This document shows positions 1 through 6,617 of a DNA stretch of 7,009 bases, one piece after another. The translations under genes and the position numbers were made by a program. Numbering within the stretch: the first letter of the stretch is position 1; each line of letters opens with the position of its first letter. Source of the stretch: Bacteroidales bacterium. GTDB taxonomy: Bacteria > Bacteroidota > Bacteroidia > Bacteroidales > P3. The DNA lies in assembly GCA_016281475.1 (NCBI GenBank), contig JAEEIS010000211.1, positions 1 through 7,009 of the forward strand. The letters are read 5' to 3'. The notes below the pieces were generated by a model. The model was given only the letters and a program-made list of their open reading frames with translations, was not told where the DNA came from and searched no databases.

Positions 1-369
<369 letters not shown>

Positions 370-408
370 TCACCCCCTGCCAAACATGACACAAATCGGA
401 CTGAGAAC

Positions 409-442
409 GGAGGGTTTTTGGATTGCAATCCGAAAACTCTCC
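409..442 (+). repeat. 34-base near-perfect palindrome
   Basis: The sequence from 409 to 442 is a 17-by-17 inverted repeat centred on GGATTGCAATCC (420-431). Fifteen of the 17 position pairs are Watson-Crick. The two exceptions (413 with 438, 419 with 432) are both G-T, so a plus-strand RNA could keep the full stem through G-U pairs, whereas a minus-strand RNA would have A/C mismatches there. It lies between divergent promoters, so it is not needed as a terminator, and no U-tract follows either arm. It could be a hairpin of a non-coding RNA, a REP-like palindromic repeat, or a large protein-binding site. Confidence 0.75.
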
Positions 443-452
443 TAAATAGTAC

Positions 453-478
453 ATTTTTGGGAATGTATTCCCAAAAAT
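453..478. repeat. Perfect 11-bp inverted repeat with 4-base loop
   Basis: ATTTTTGGGAA (453-463), the loop TGTA (464-467) and TTCCCAAAAAT (468-478) form a perfect hairpin. It begins only 10 bases after the 34-base palindrome at 409-442, and the two look like one composite element. The A/T-rich outer arms and G/C-rich inner part give a stable stem on either strand. As an RNA it does not end in a clean U-tract on the plus strand; on the minus strand the downstream sequence is also not a U-run. I therefore call it a repeat rather than a terminator. Confidence 0.75.
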
Positions 479-578
479 ATGTAGGCAAGAAAATGCCAAC
501 CAGAGTTGCCAGTGTCCCCTTCCTCGCCATCCGTGACTCTCTCGTAAATCCGCTCGATTAACGGTTCATCATCGATAC

Positions 579-639
579 TTGTTCGCTATAAGAGCGACAA
601 ACTATATATGATGACGTTAACGAAAGTGGGCGTTTGTCG
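579..639 (+). repeat. Overlapping inverted repeats upstream of murF
   Basis: Two structures share sequence here. TTG-T-TCGCT (579-587) can pair with AGCGACAA (593-600) around the loop ATAAG, leaving one bulged base. Alternatively CGACAAAC (595-602) pairs perfectly with GTTTGTCG (632-639) across 29 bases that include the palindrome CGTTAACG (615-622). The two pairings are mutually exclusive because they both use 595-600. Such a layout could form alternative leader structures for murF if transcription starts upstream of it, but no promoter was identified and this may be fortuitous. Confidence 0.35.
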
Positions 640-721
640 GGAGTCACGAGGGTGGAAGGCCGACTTTTGTGAGAAGGAGAGATGTGCACAATAAAAAAAG
701 AGAAGCCTCGTTATTGGGACG

Positions 722-2017
722 ATGAAAATAGAAGAATTATACCAAGTTTATCTGCAGTCGCGCGTGGTGACGACCGACTCGCGGAAGATTACGCCCGGCT
801 GCCTTTTCTTTGCCTTCAAGGGGGAGACCTTCGACGGCAACGCCTTCGCGCCGCAGGCGTTGGAACAGGGCGCTGCTCTGTGTGTGATAAGCGACCCGAA
901 GTATCAAACGGACGACCGCTGCGTGGTGGTCGACGACGTGTTGGCGACGCTGCAACAATTGGCGCGGTATCACCGTGCCCAGCTCACCATACCCGTTATC
1001 GGCATCACCGGCACCAACGGCAAGACCACCACTAAGGAGCTGGTGCACGCCGTGCTGGTCAGGCGCTATCGCACCCATGCCACGGCGGGCAACTTCAACA
1101 ACCACTTGGGGGTGCCGCTGACGCTGCTGTCGATACCCGCCGACGCGCAGATGGCCATCGTCGAGATGGGCGCGAACCATCCGGGCGAGATAGCCGCGCT
1201 GTGCCATATTGCCGACCCTGACTACGGCCTTATCACCAACGTGGGGCGGGCGCATCTGGAAGGCTTTGGCAGTTTCGAGGGGGTGATACAGACCAAGACA
1301 GAGCTGTACCGCTACCTTGCCGCCAAGAAGGGCACAGCCTTTGTCAATGCCGACAACGACATACTTGTTTCTCGGGCTGCGCAATGCCAGCTAAACACCA
1401 TTACCTACGGCTCGACGGAACAGGCGCAAGTGCGTGGTCATTTGGTGGGGTCGGACCCCTATATGAAGTTCTATATGGAGGATGGCGACTCGGTCTACAC
1501 CATCCAGTCACAGCTGTTGGGTAACTATAATTTTGATAACGCTATGGCTGCCGCCGCTGTGGGGCGCTATTTCCATGTCGACCTTTGGGACGTGAAGGAG
1601 GCGATAGAACAGTATGCTCCTTCGAATAATCGGTCGCAATATAAGGAGACGGGACGTAACGCCTTGATTCTTGACTGTTACAATGCCAATCCGTCGAGCA
1701 TGAAGGTGGCCCTCGACAACTTTGAGGCGTTGCCAAAGAAAAACAAGGTGGCAATGTTAGGGGGAATGAAGGAGTTGGGCGAAGAAAGCCAGAAGGAGCA
1801 TGAGGCGATAGTGAGGCGGATGCTTGCCCATCCGGAGATTCAGGCCGTACTGATTGGACCTGAGTTTGCCTTTGCTGAGGGACAACCTAATGTGCTCTAT
1901 TTCCCCAGTTCCGATGTGGCGGTGGGGTATTTTGCCAAACATCCGATGAGCGGTGCCACGGTGCTGCTCAAAGGCTCCAACAGCACCCGCATGTGGAAGT
2001 TGGAAGGAGTTCTTTAG
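722..2017 (+). CDS. murF: UDP-N-acetylmuramoyl-tripeptide--D-alanyl-D-alanine ligase (MurF)
   Basis: Cytoplasmic Mur ligase that joins D-Ala-D-Ala to the UDP-MurNAc-tripeptide using ATP, completing the pentapeptide precursor of peptidoglycan. The 431-residue length is normal. An N-terminal UDP-substrate domain (about 1-88, with TTDSRKITPGCLFFAFKG) is followed by the ATPase domain with the P-loop GITGTNGKTTTKE (94-106, Lys101), NFNNHLGVP (124-132), EMGAN (148-152), TNVGRAHLEGFGS (172-184) and GNYNFDNA (267-274). The C-terminal ligand domain carries DCYNANP (318-324) and KGSNS (417-421). The family motif usually written LGDM-ELG reads LGGMKELG here (346-353), so residue 348 is Gly where Asp is expected. 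The start gives the usual family N-terminus (MKIEELY). It is convergent with the BlaR1-like gene, and no other peptidoglycan gene is visible nearby. Confidence 0.97.
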   Translation: MKIEELYQVYLQSRVVTTDSRKITPGCLFFAFKGETFDGNAFAPQALEQGAALCVISDPKYQTDDRCVVVDDVLATLQQLARYHRAQLTIPVIGITGTNGKTTTKELVHAVLVRRYRTHATAGNFNNHLGVPLTLLSIPADAQMAIVEMGANHPGEIAALCHIADPDYGLITNVGRAHLEGFGSFEGVIQTKTELYRYLAAKKGTAFVNADNDILVSRAAQCQLNTITYGSTEQAQVRGHLVGSDPYMKFYMEDGDSVYTIQSQLLGNYNFDNAMAAAAVGRYFHVDLWDVKEAIEQYAPSNNRSQYKETGRNALILDCYNANPSSMKVALDNFEALPKKNKVAMLGGMKELGEESQKEHEAIVRRMLAHPEIQAVLIGPEFAFAEGQPNVLYFPSSDVAVGYFAKHPMSGATVLLKGSNSTRMWKLEGVL

Positions 2018-2028
2018 CAGCCTCTTTT

Positions 2029-2048
2029 CCCCCCCCCCCAAAAAAAAA
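2029..2048. repeat. C11-A9 homopolymer tract
   Basis: Eleven cytosines (2029-2039) are followed directly by nine adenines (2040-2048), 12 bases after the murF stop. The A-run, read as U9 on the minus strand, is the tail of the terminator of the BlaR1-like gene. Adjacent runs of this length are prone to slippage in replication and to miscounting in sequencing, so the exact length should be treated with care. The tract is outside both coding regions. Confidence 0.9.
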
Positions 2049-2078
2049 CTGCGGCACCGCTTGAAGAGTGGTGCCGCA
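2040..2078 (-). terminator. Intrinsic terminator of the BlaI/BlaR1-like operon
   Basis: On the minus strand TGCGGCACC (2078-2070) pairs perfectly with GGTGCCGCA (2058-2050), and the stem can extend inward by C-G and A-T pairs plus a G-U pair. After one base (G at 2049) comes a run of nine U (2048-2040). The hairpin starts 23 bases after the TAA of the M56 gene. This is a textbook Rho-independent terminator for minus-strand transcription. For plus-strand transcription from murF the same hairpin lacks a downstream U-tract, so it would probably not stop murF transcripts efficiently. Confidence 0.92.
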
Positions 2079-2101
2079 ACCGTAATGATAAGGCGATGTC
2101 G

Positions 2102-3604
2102 TTATTTCAGCATGAAATTGATAGGAATCACATACTTCGACCGCACAGGCTCGCCCTTGAATGTGGCAGGTTTCCACTTAGGCATGCCATTCACCGCACG
2201 CAGAGCCTCCTCGTCGCACTCGTCGCTAACGCCGCGCAGCACCGAGGCTTCCACTATGCTGCCGTCAGTCTCCACAACAAACTGCACAAACACCTTACCC
2301 TGCATCCCGTCTGCCTTGGCTTTCTCGGGAAACACGATAGTCTTAGCCATGTAGTCGGCCATAGCATTCTCACCCCCTGGATACTCGGCAAGTTCGATAG
2401 GGCTATTATCCTCCTTGTTAAACCAGTCCAAAATGTCGTCTGCATCATTCCAAGCCACTTGATACCAATTAACTGAGCTGTCGCTAAGATTCATCATAGC
2501 GGTAACCCGACTTGACTTCGCCACTGTTTCATGTATATTGATATTAAAGCGGACAGCCTCGGCAGAATCGGCAAACTCTTTGTGTTCGCCGACAGAGTCG
2601 AGAGGAATAATAACCCCCATAAACTCACGCTCCACCAACTTGCCGTCACGGTAAGTTTCGGTGAAGGGTTGGACGAGGTAGGTGCCGTCGGGGATTACGG
2701 ACTGCTCTTGTGCAGGCTCTTGGTTCTTACAATTGGCAAACAGCAGCAGTGCAGCCAAGGGCAAGGCTGCCAACGCCTTTGCCCACCCTTTGCGGGATTT
2801 CGGTTCTTTCATCATAGTGATACGGTTTTTGATTGTTGAAAAATGGAAACTATTGACTAATGGATTGAAATTAGTGCCGGTGGCTTGGTGGTAGAGTAGG
2901 CGCAGGTAGCGAGGGTAGGCATCCTTGCCGCCTTGATGCAGCACTGCCTCGTCGGCAAGATACTCGTGTACCTCGCGAAGGTCGCGCTCATAGAGCCATA
3001 CAAACGGATTGAACCAGAGTAGGCAGCGCACCAACTGGACGAAAAGCATGTCGCAGCTGTGGCGTTGGCGGGCATGGGCCATCTCGTGTGCCAGGACTTG
3101 GTCAACCTCCTGCTCGGTCAGGCCTTGGCGGTCTATTATTATATAGTTGAAAAAGGAGAAAGGCGATACGTCATCTTCAACCATAGCGATGCGATAATGC
3201 CCTTTGCGGGTGAAGGAATGCCGCTGTAGTTTGCACCATGTGGCGATATATCGTGCCAACAGGAGGATGAGGGATAGGACAACTCCGCACCAATAGGCAA
3301 TGCCTACAATCTGAGTGATGCTTAGGGTGTGGAATTGAGTGGTGGAGGTTCCTGTTTGAGTTTGAGTTGGCAAAGGGGCATCCTGTGCGGGGATGGACAA
3401 TGGAATCAGATAGCCGTTCCCTGACGAATAATAAATCGGAGCGGGCATTGTTGGATGCAATAGAGGGATAAGCAGGCTTATTGCCAGCGTAGCCAAGAGA
3501 AAGAAGCGATTCAACCGCAGGCAATGCTCCTTGCGTAGCAGTAGCCGGTAGAGGCTCCAAAAAGCGGCAGTGCCGATGACGGCAAAAAGAAGATAGCGTG
3601 TCAT
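2102..3604 (-). CDS. BlaR1/MecR1-like M56 membrane metallopeptidase with TonB C-terminal domain
   Basis: Inner-membrane sensor-protease expected to relay a signal to the BlaI-type repressor encoded just upstream. The 500 residues show four hydrophobic segments (about 7-23, 34-50, 97-120, 276-292). Between the third and fourth lies the M56 zinc peptidase domain with HEMAH (173-177), WFNPFVWLYERDL (197-209) and EYLADEAVL (214-222), whose Glu is the likely third zinc ligand. A periplasmic tail of about 110 residues with no family I recognise is followed by a TonB C-terminal domain (about 405-500: YPGGENAM, GKVFVQFVVETDGS, MPKWKPA, YVIPINF). The tail is too short for the penicillin-binding sensor of true BlaR1, so beta-lactam sensing is unlikely. 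The ATG overlaps the repressor stop as ATGA (3604-3601), which suggests translational coupling. The ANC in the fourth membrane segment is not taken as a lipobox. Confidence 0.94.
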   Translation of the reverse strand: MTRYLLFAVIGTAAFWSLYRLLLRKEHCLRLNRFFLLATLAISLLIPLLHPTMPAPIYYSSGNGYLIPLSIPAQDAPLPTQTQTGTSTTQFHTLSITQIVGIAYWCGVVLSLILLLARYIATWCKLQRHSFTRKGHYRIAMVEDDVSPFSFFNYIIIDRQGLTEQEVDQVLAHEMAHARQRHSCDMLFVQLVRCLLWFNPFVWLYERDLREVHEYLADEAVLHQGGKDAYPRYLRLLYHQATGTNFNPLVNSFHFSTIKNRITMMKEPKSRKGWAKALAALPLAALLLFANCKNQEPAQEQSVIPDGTYLVQPFTETYRDGKLVEREFMGVIIPLDSVGEHKEFADSAEAVRFNINIHETVAKSSRVTAMMNLSDSSVNWYQVAWNDADDILDWFNKEDNSPIELAEYPGGENAMADYMAKTIVFPEKAKADGMQGKVFVQFVVETDGSIVEASVLRGVSDECDEEALRAVNGMPKWKPATFKGEPVRSKYVIPINFMLK

Positions 3605-3969
3605 TTCGTCAGTTCTTTAGTTAGAGTTTCAAGGTCTTCGAGCGAGACGGCCTTTTGGTCGACTAGGAACGAGACCATGTTGCGGAACGATGACCCGAAA
3701 TAGTTCCGTGCCATGCGGCAGAGAATTTGGCTGGAATAGTCGTCGCGACTGATGAGAGGATAATAGCGGTTGGACTTGTTGAATGTGGTGTGCCCCACAT
3801 ACCCCTTCCGCTCTAATATTCGCACAACGGTGAGGATTGTGTTATAGGCGGGCTTGGGTGCTTCAATGGCGGCTACAATCTCATTTGCGAACCCTTGACC
3901 GATAGACCAGATGGCCTGCATGACCTGCTCTTCCGCAGGTGTAAGTTCTTTTGTATCTTGTGGTTTCAT
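3601..3969 (-). CDS. BlaI/MecI-family winged-helix transcriptional repressor
   Basis: Dimeric DNA-binding repressor normally inactivated by proteolysis when its partner M56 protease is triggered. The 122-residue length is that of the family. Residues 8-70 form the winged helix: LTPAEEQVMQAIW (9-21) starts it, and the recognition part PAYNTILTVVRILERKGYV (40-58) is highly characteristic. The C-terminal half (about 75-120) is the helical dimerisation region. Around the position where staphylococcal BlaI/MecI are cut (Asn-Phe), this protein has MVSFLVDQ (98-105), so a Ser-Phe pair replaces it. The start gives the normal N-terminus. It is the first gene of a two-gene operon, overlaps the protease gene by 4 bases, and is divergent from the porin gene. 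Self-regulation through the shared intergenic region is typical of the family. Confidence 0.95.
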   Translation of the reverse strand: MKPQDTKELTPAEEQVMQAIWSIGQGFANEIVAAIEAPKPAYNTILTVVRILERKGYVGHTTFNKSNRYYPLISRDDYSSQILCRMARNYFGSSFRNMVSFLVDQKAVSLEDLETLTKELTK

Positions 3970-3995
3970 GGTATTATATTTAAAAGTTTAGTTAG

Positions 3996-4017
3996 ATAAC
4001 GTAAAATGTGATGTTAT
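3996..4017. promoter_or_regulatory. Candidate operator dyad upstream of the BlaI-like gene
   Basis: A 22-base imperfect dyad has outer arms ATAAC (3996-4000) and GTTAT (4013-4017) that match perfectly; eight of 11 position pairs are complementary overall. It starts 27 bases upstream of the repressor ATG and lies between it and the porin promoter. BlaI-family proteins bind dyads near their own start, so it is a candidate operator. It does not match the staphylococcal TACA/TGTA box, and the surrounding A/T-rich sequence makes chance dyads likely. No clear minus-strand promoter was recognised here. Confidence 0.3.
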
Positions 4018-4064
4018 ATTGTATAGAATAGTTATTTTTAACAAAAAATCACTATTATTAGGTA

Positions 4065-4095
4065 TTGGACGGATGGGAAGGTTGCCCTATCTTTG
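4065..4095 (+). promoter_or_regulatory. Bacteroidota-type promoter of the porin operon
   Basis: TATCTTTG (4088-4095) matches the Bacteroidota -7 element TAnnTTTG perfectly. Exactly 20 bases upstream is TTG (4065-4067, preceded by A), matching three of four bases of the -33 TTTG. Transcription would begin near 4100, giving a leader of about 20 bases before the porin ATG at 4121. This is the best promoter match in the window. It supports the Bacteroidota assignment and the view that the plus-strand run starts here. Confidence 0.8.
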
Positions 4096-4120
4096 CAATC
4101 AAAAATAAACGTTATCAATT

Positions 4121-5425
4121 ATGTACAAAAAGTATTGCAAATTATTCATTCTTGTCGTTTTGACTATAGGAGTCGCACAGGTGGCGACCGCCCAAAACGA
4201 CACTACGACGAAGGTACAGCGGCTCACTATTGGTGGGTATGGCGAGGCTGTTTATAACTACAATTTCTATAGCGATAACGTTTTTCGTTATTCTCATGCC
4301 GACCGATATACCGAAAGTAAGGGACACGGTCGGGTGGACCTTCCCCATGCCGTCATCACGTTGGGCTACGACCTGGGTCGGGGTTGGAGCATCGGCACCG
4401 AGGTGGAATTTGAACATGGTGGCACCGAGGTGGCGGTGGAGAAGGAAACCGAGGAGACGGGCGAGTTTGAGCAGGAGGTGGAACGTGGCGGCGAGGTGGC
4501 ACTGGAGCAATTCTGGGTGCAGAAGAGTTTTAATAGGCATTTGAATCTGCGGATGGGACATATCGTCGTGCCGGTGGGCATGACCAACAACAACCATACG
4601 CCTGACCACTTCTTTTCGGTGTACCGTCCCGAGGGCGAGAACACCATCATGCCCTGCACGTGGCACGAGACAGGTGTGAGTCTGTGGGGTATGGCAGGGG
4701 CATGGCGCTACGAGGTGCAGCTGCTGCCGGCATTGAACAGCAACCTGTTCAACGAGTCGGGTTGGATACACAACGGCTCCGCGTCGCCCTACGAGTTTCG
4801 CCCAGCCAACAGTCTGGCGGGAGCGGCGCGAATTGACTACAAGGGTGTGCCCAACCTACGACTCAGCCTGAGTGGCTATGTGGGCAACTCGTTTAACAAC
4901 GACATCACTACCAGCGTGTATACTGAGACTTCGCGCTACTACGGTGCCAAAGGCACGGTGTTGATTGGGGCGTTCGACTTCGACTACCACAACCGCTGGC
5001 TGCTGGTGCGCGGTAATGTGGACTACGGCTATCTGGGCGACGCAGGACTGATTTCGACCCGCAACAAGAACCAGACCACCATGACAGGCAGTCCCTATCC
5101 GCATACGGCGGTGGGCAAGGGGGCCTACGATTGCTCGGTGGAGGCGGGTGTGGACCTGCTGGCATTTGCCGACCGTTGCATGGGTGACAGACGTTTGTAT
5201 CTCTTTGGCCGCTACGACCGTTATGACAGCTATATTCCGGCTTCGGGCTTCGACGACATCGGTTGGACCGAGCGGCAGGTGCTGTCGGCGGGCATCAACT
5301 ACTATCCTCTACGGCATATCGCAGTGAAGGCAGAGGCGGGTGTGCGCCAATTTGACGGCCATTACAACAACGAACCCTTTGTGGCCCTCGGTATCACATG
5401 GGTGAACTTCAATTTTGCACATTAA
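4121..5425 (+). CDS. Outer-membrane beta-barrel (porin-like) protein with Glu-rich segment
   Basis: Probable outer-membrane channel or receptor. The 434 residues begin with a signal peptide (hydrophobic 8-22) ending ATA|Q at 22-25, the usual Bacteroidota cleavage pattern. The mature part alternates polar and hydrophobic residues with many aromatic positions, as in a beta barrel: for example LTIGGYGEAVYNYNF (35-49), LRLSLSGYVGN (246-256) and FDFDYHNRWLLVRGNVDYGYL (start 285). The end, ALGITWVNFNF (422-432), has the amphipathic, aromatic look of a last strand. Residues 91-130 hold 14 Glu, ending in GGEVALEQFWVQKSF (123-137). No family can be named with certainty; it resembles Bacteroidota phosphate-selective-porin-like proteins found beside imelysin genes. 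It is first in a run, 19 bases before the imelysin gene, and is probably co-transcribed with it. Start chosen from the signal peptide and the promoter. Confidence 0.8.
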   Translation: MYKKYCKLFILVVLTIGVAQVATAQNDTTTKVQRLTIGGYGEAVYNYNFYSDNVFRYSHADRYTESKGHGRVDLPHAVITLGYDLGRGWSIGTEVEFEHGGTEVAVEKETEETGEFEQEVERGGEVALEQFWVQKSFNRHLNLRMGHIVVPVGMTNNNHTPDHFFSVYRPEGENTIMPCTWHETGVSLWGMAGAWRYEVQLLPALNSNLFNESGWIHNGSASPYEFRPANSLAGAARIDYKGVPNLRLSLSGYVGNSFNNDITTSVYTETSRYYGAKGTVLIGAFDFDYHNRWLLVRGNVDYGYLGDAGLISTRNKNQTTMTGSPYPHTAVGKGAYDCSVEAGVDLLAFADRCMGDRRLYLFGRYDRYDSYIPASGFDDIGWTERQVLSAGINYYPLRHIAVKAEAGVRQFDGHYNNEPFVALGITWVNFNFAH

Positions 5426-5444
5426 TCAATAAATAAAATATCAA

Positions 5445-6605
5445 ATGAAAAGAACAAGTATCAAGACCATGCTGTTGGCAGCCGCGATGCTGGCCTCAGC
5501 AAGTTTCATCTCATGCAAGGATGAAAACAACGGAACCGTCGACGATGAACGTGCCGCGCAGGTGGCAGAACAATTTGTGGACCACACCGTGGCTCCGACC
5601 TACACAGCCCTTGCCGCCAAGGCAGAGCAGTTGGCCGACCAGCTGGCCGACCTCCGTCAGCATGCCACCGACGCAGGCATCGAAACCGCCTGTCAGACCT
5701 TCCTCGACGCCCGCGAGCAGTGGGAGAAGAGCGAGGCGTTTTTGTTTGGTGCTGCGGGCGACTTCGGCATCGACCCCCACATCGATTCGTGGCCTTTGGA
5801 CGAAGATGCCTTCCGCACGCTCATGTATGAGAGCCCTGCCATGATTGCCGCTCTCGACGGCGAGGATGGCGACGTGGTGGCTGGCGAGCGTTTGGGCAAC
5901 GCCCTGCTGGGCTTCCATGGGTTGGAGTACATCCTCTTTGCCGACGGTAGGGCTAAGAAGGCTGCCGACATCACTGAGAACGAATGGATTTATGCTGCCG
6001 CCGTGGCGGGCGACCTGCGCAACCGCTGCTATCAGCTGGAAGTGGGCTGGATGGGCAGCAAGGCTCCAGCAGGCCATGTGGCCAAGCTCGACGACTTGGA
6101 GATGGCCTACACCGTGGCGGGTGGCAACAACAGCTATGGAGAGAACATGAAGCTTGCAGGCAAACCGGGCAGCACCTACGCCAGCCGCATGGCCGCGCTG
6201 ATGGCCATTGTGCAGGGCTGCTCCGACATTGCCGACGAGGTGGGCAGCTCCAAAATTTATGCTGCCTGGCACGGTGAGGACATCACCTACATCGAGTCGC
6301 CCTACAGCCAGAAGTCTATCATCGACTTCTACAACAACATCGTCAGCATCCGCAACGCCTATATGGGCGGTGTAGAGGGACAGAGAGACGAGAGCAAGTC
6401 GTTGCACGCCTTTGTGAAGAGCCACGACGCGTCGATTGACGGCCATGTGACCACCGCCATCGACAATGCGATGGCAAAAATCAACGCCATGCCCGCGCCC
6501 TTTGTGCTGCACTACGGCGAAGCTGCCAACGGTGCCGCCGTGGAAGCCTGTGCCGAGCTGAGCGATGCCTTGGCTGAGATTAACAACATGCTTAGAGAAC
6601 TTTAA
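5445..6605 (+). CDS. Imelysin-family (peptidase M75, IrpA/EfeO-related) lipoprotein
   Basis: Member of the imelysin family, outer-envelope proteins associated with iron or other metal handling; the named peptidase activity is in doubt for many members. The 386 residues begin with a lipoprotein signal (residues 1-23) and lipobox SFISC, with Cys24 as lipid anchor. The following residues KDENN are acidic, as in Bacteroidota surface lipoproteins. The first imelysin repeat has AREQWEKSEAFLFG (89-102), IDSWPLDEDAF (113-123) and the signature GFHGLE (156-161), fitting GxHxxE with His158 and Glu161. The second has ESPYSQKSIIDFYNNIVS (284-301) and NAYMGG (304-309). Both helical repeats appear intact. 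It lies 19 bases after the porin and 12 bases before the haem protein, indicating one operon. The metal or substrate bound cannot be told from sequence. Confidence 0.93.
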   Translation: MKRTSIKTMLLAAAMLASASFISCKDENNGTVDDERAAQVAEQFVDHTVAPTYTALAAKAEQLADQLADLRQHATDAGIETACQTFLDAREQWEKSEAFLFGAAGDFGIDPHIDSWPLDEDAFRTLMYESPAMIAALDGEDGDVVAGERLGNALLGFHGLEYILFADGRAKKAADITENEWIYAAAVAGDLRNRCYQLEVGWMGSKAPAGHVAKLDDLEMAYTVAGGNNSYGENMKLAGKPGSTYASRMAALMAIVQGCSDIADEVGSSKIYAAWHGEDITYIESPYSQKSIIDFYNNIVSIRNAYMGGVEGQRDESKSLHAFVKSHDASIDGHVTTAIDNAMAKINAMPAPFVLHYGEAANGAAVEACAELSDALAEINNMLREL

Positions 6606-6617
6606 TAATAGGGTATT

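Noticed and set aside
633..669. Possible murF promoter TTTG (633-636) with GACTTTTG (662-669)
   Set aside because: The spacing is 25 bases rather than 19-21, and the -7 element begins GA instead of TA.
737..1384. 215-codon open frame on the minus strand within murF
   Set aside because: It is a complement-frame shadow of a clear MurF coding region, with no family resemblance.
1446..1458. Short perfect palindrome GGGGTC-G-GACCCC
   Set aside because: It is inside the murF coding frame, short, and fully explained by coding for GSDP with no sign of another role.
2703..2740. Lipobox-like ANC near residue 292 of the M56 protein
   Set aside because: It lies at the end of the fourth membrane segment, not in an N-terminal signal peptide, so lipid modification is not expected.
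3970..4060. Fur-box or staphylococcal BlaI box in the repressor-porin gap
   Set aside because: Neither a 19-base GATAAT-type Fur box nor a TACA/TGTA dyad fits; the A/T richness yields only partial matches.
4142..4771. 209-codon open frame opposite the porin gene
   Set aside because: Shadow of the porin reading frame; no signal peptide, domain or promoter.
5511..6512. Long (333-codon) open frame on the minus strand, opposite the imelysin gene
   Set aside because: The plus strand carries all imelysin motifs and a lipoprotein signal. The antisense product has no recognisable domain, is His/Val/Gly-rich as expected from the complement of GC-rich codons, and lacks a separate promoter.
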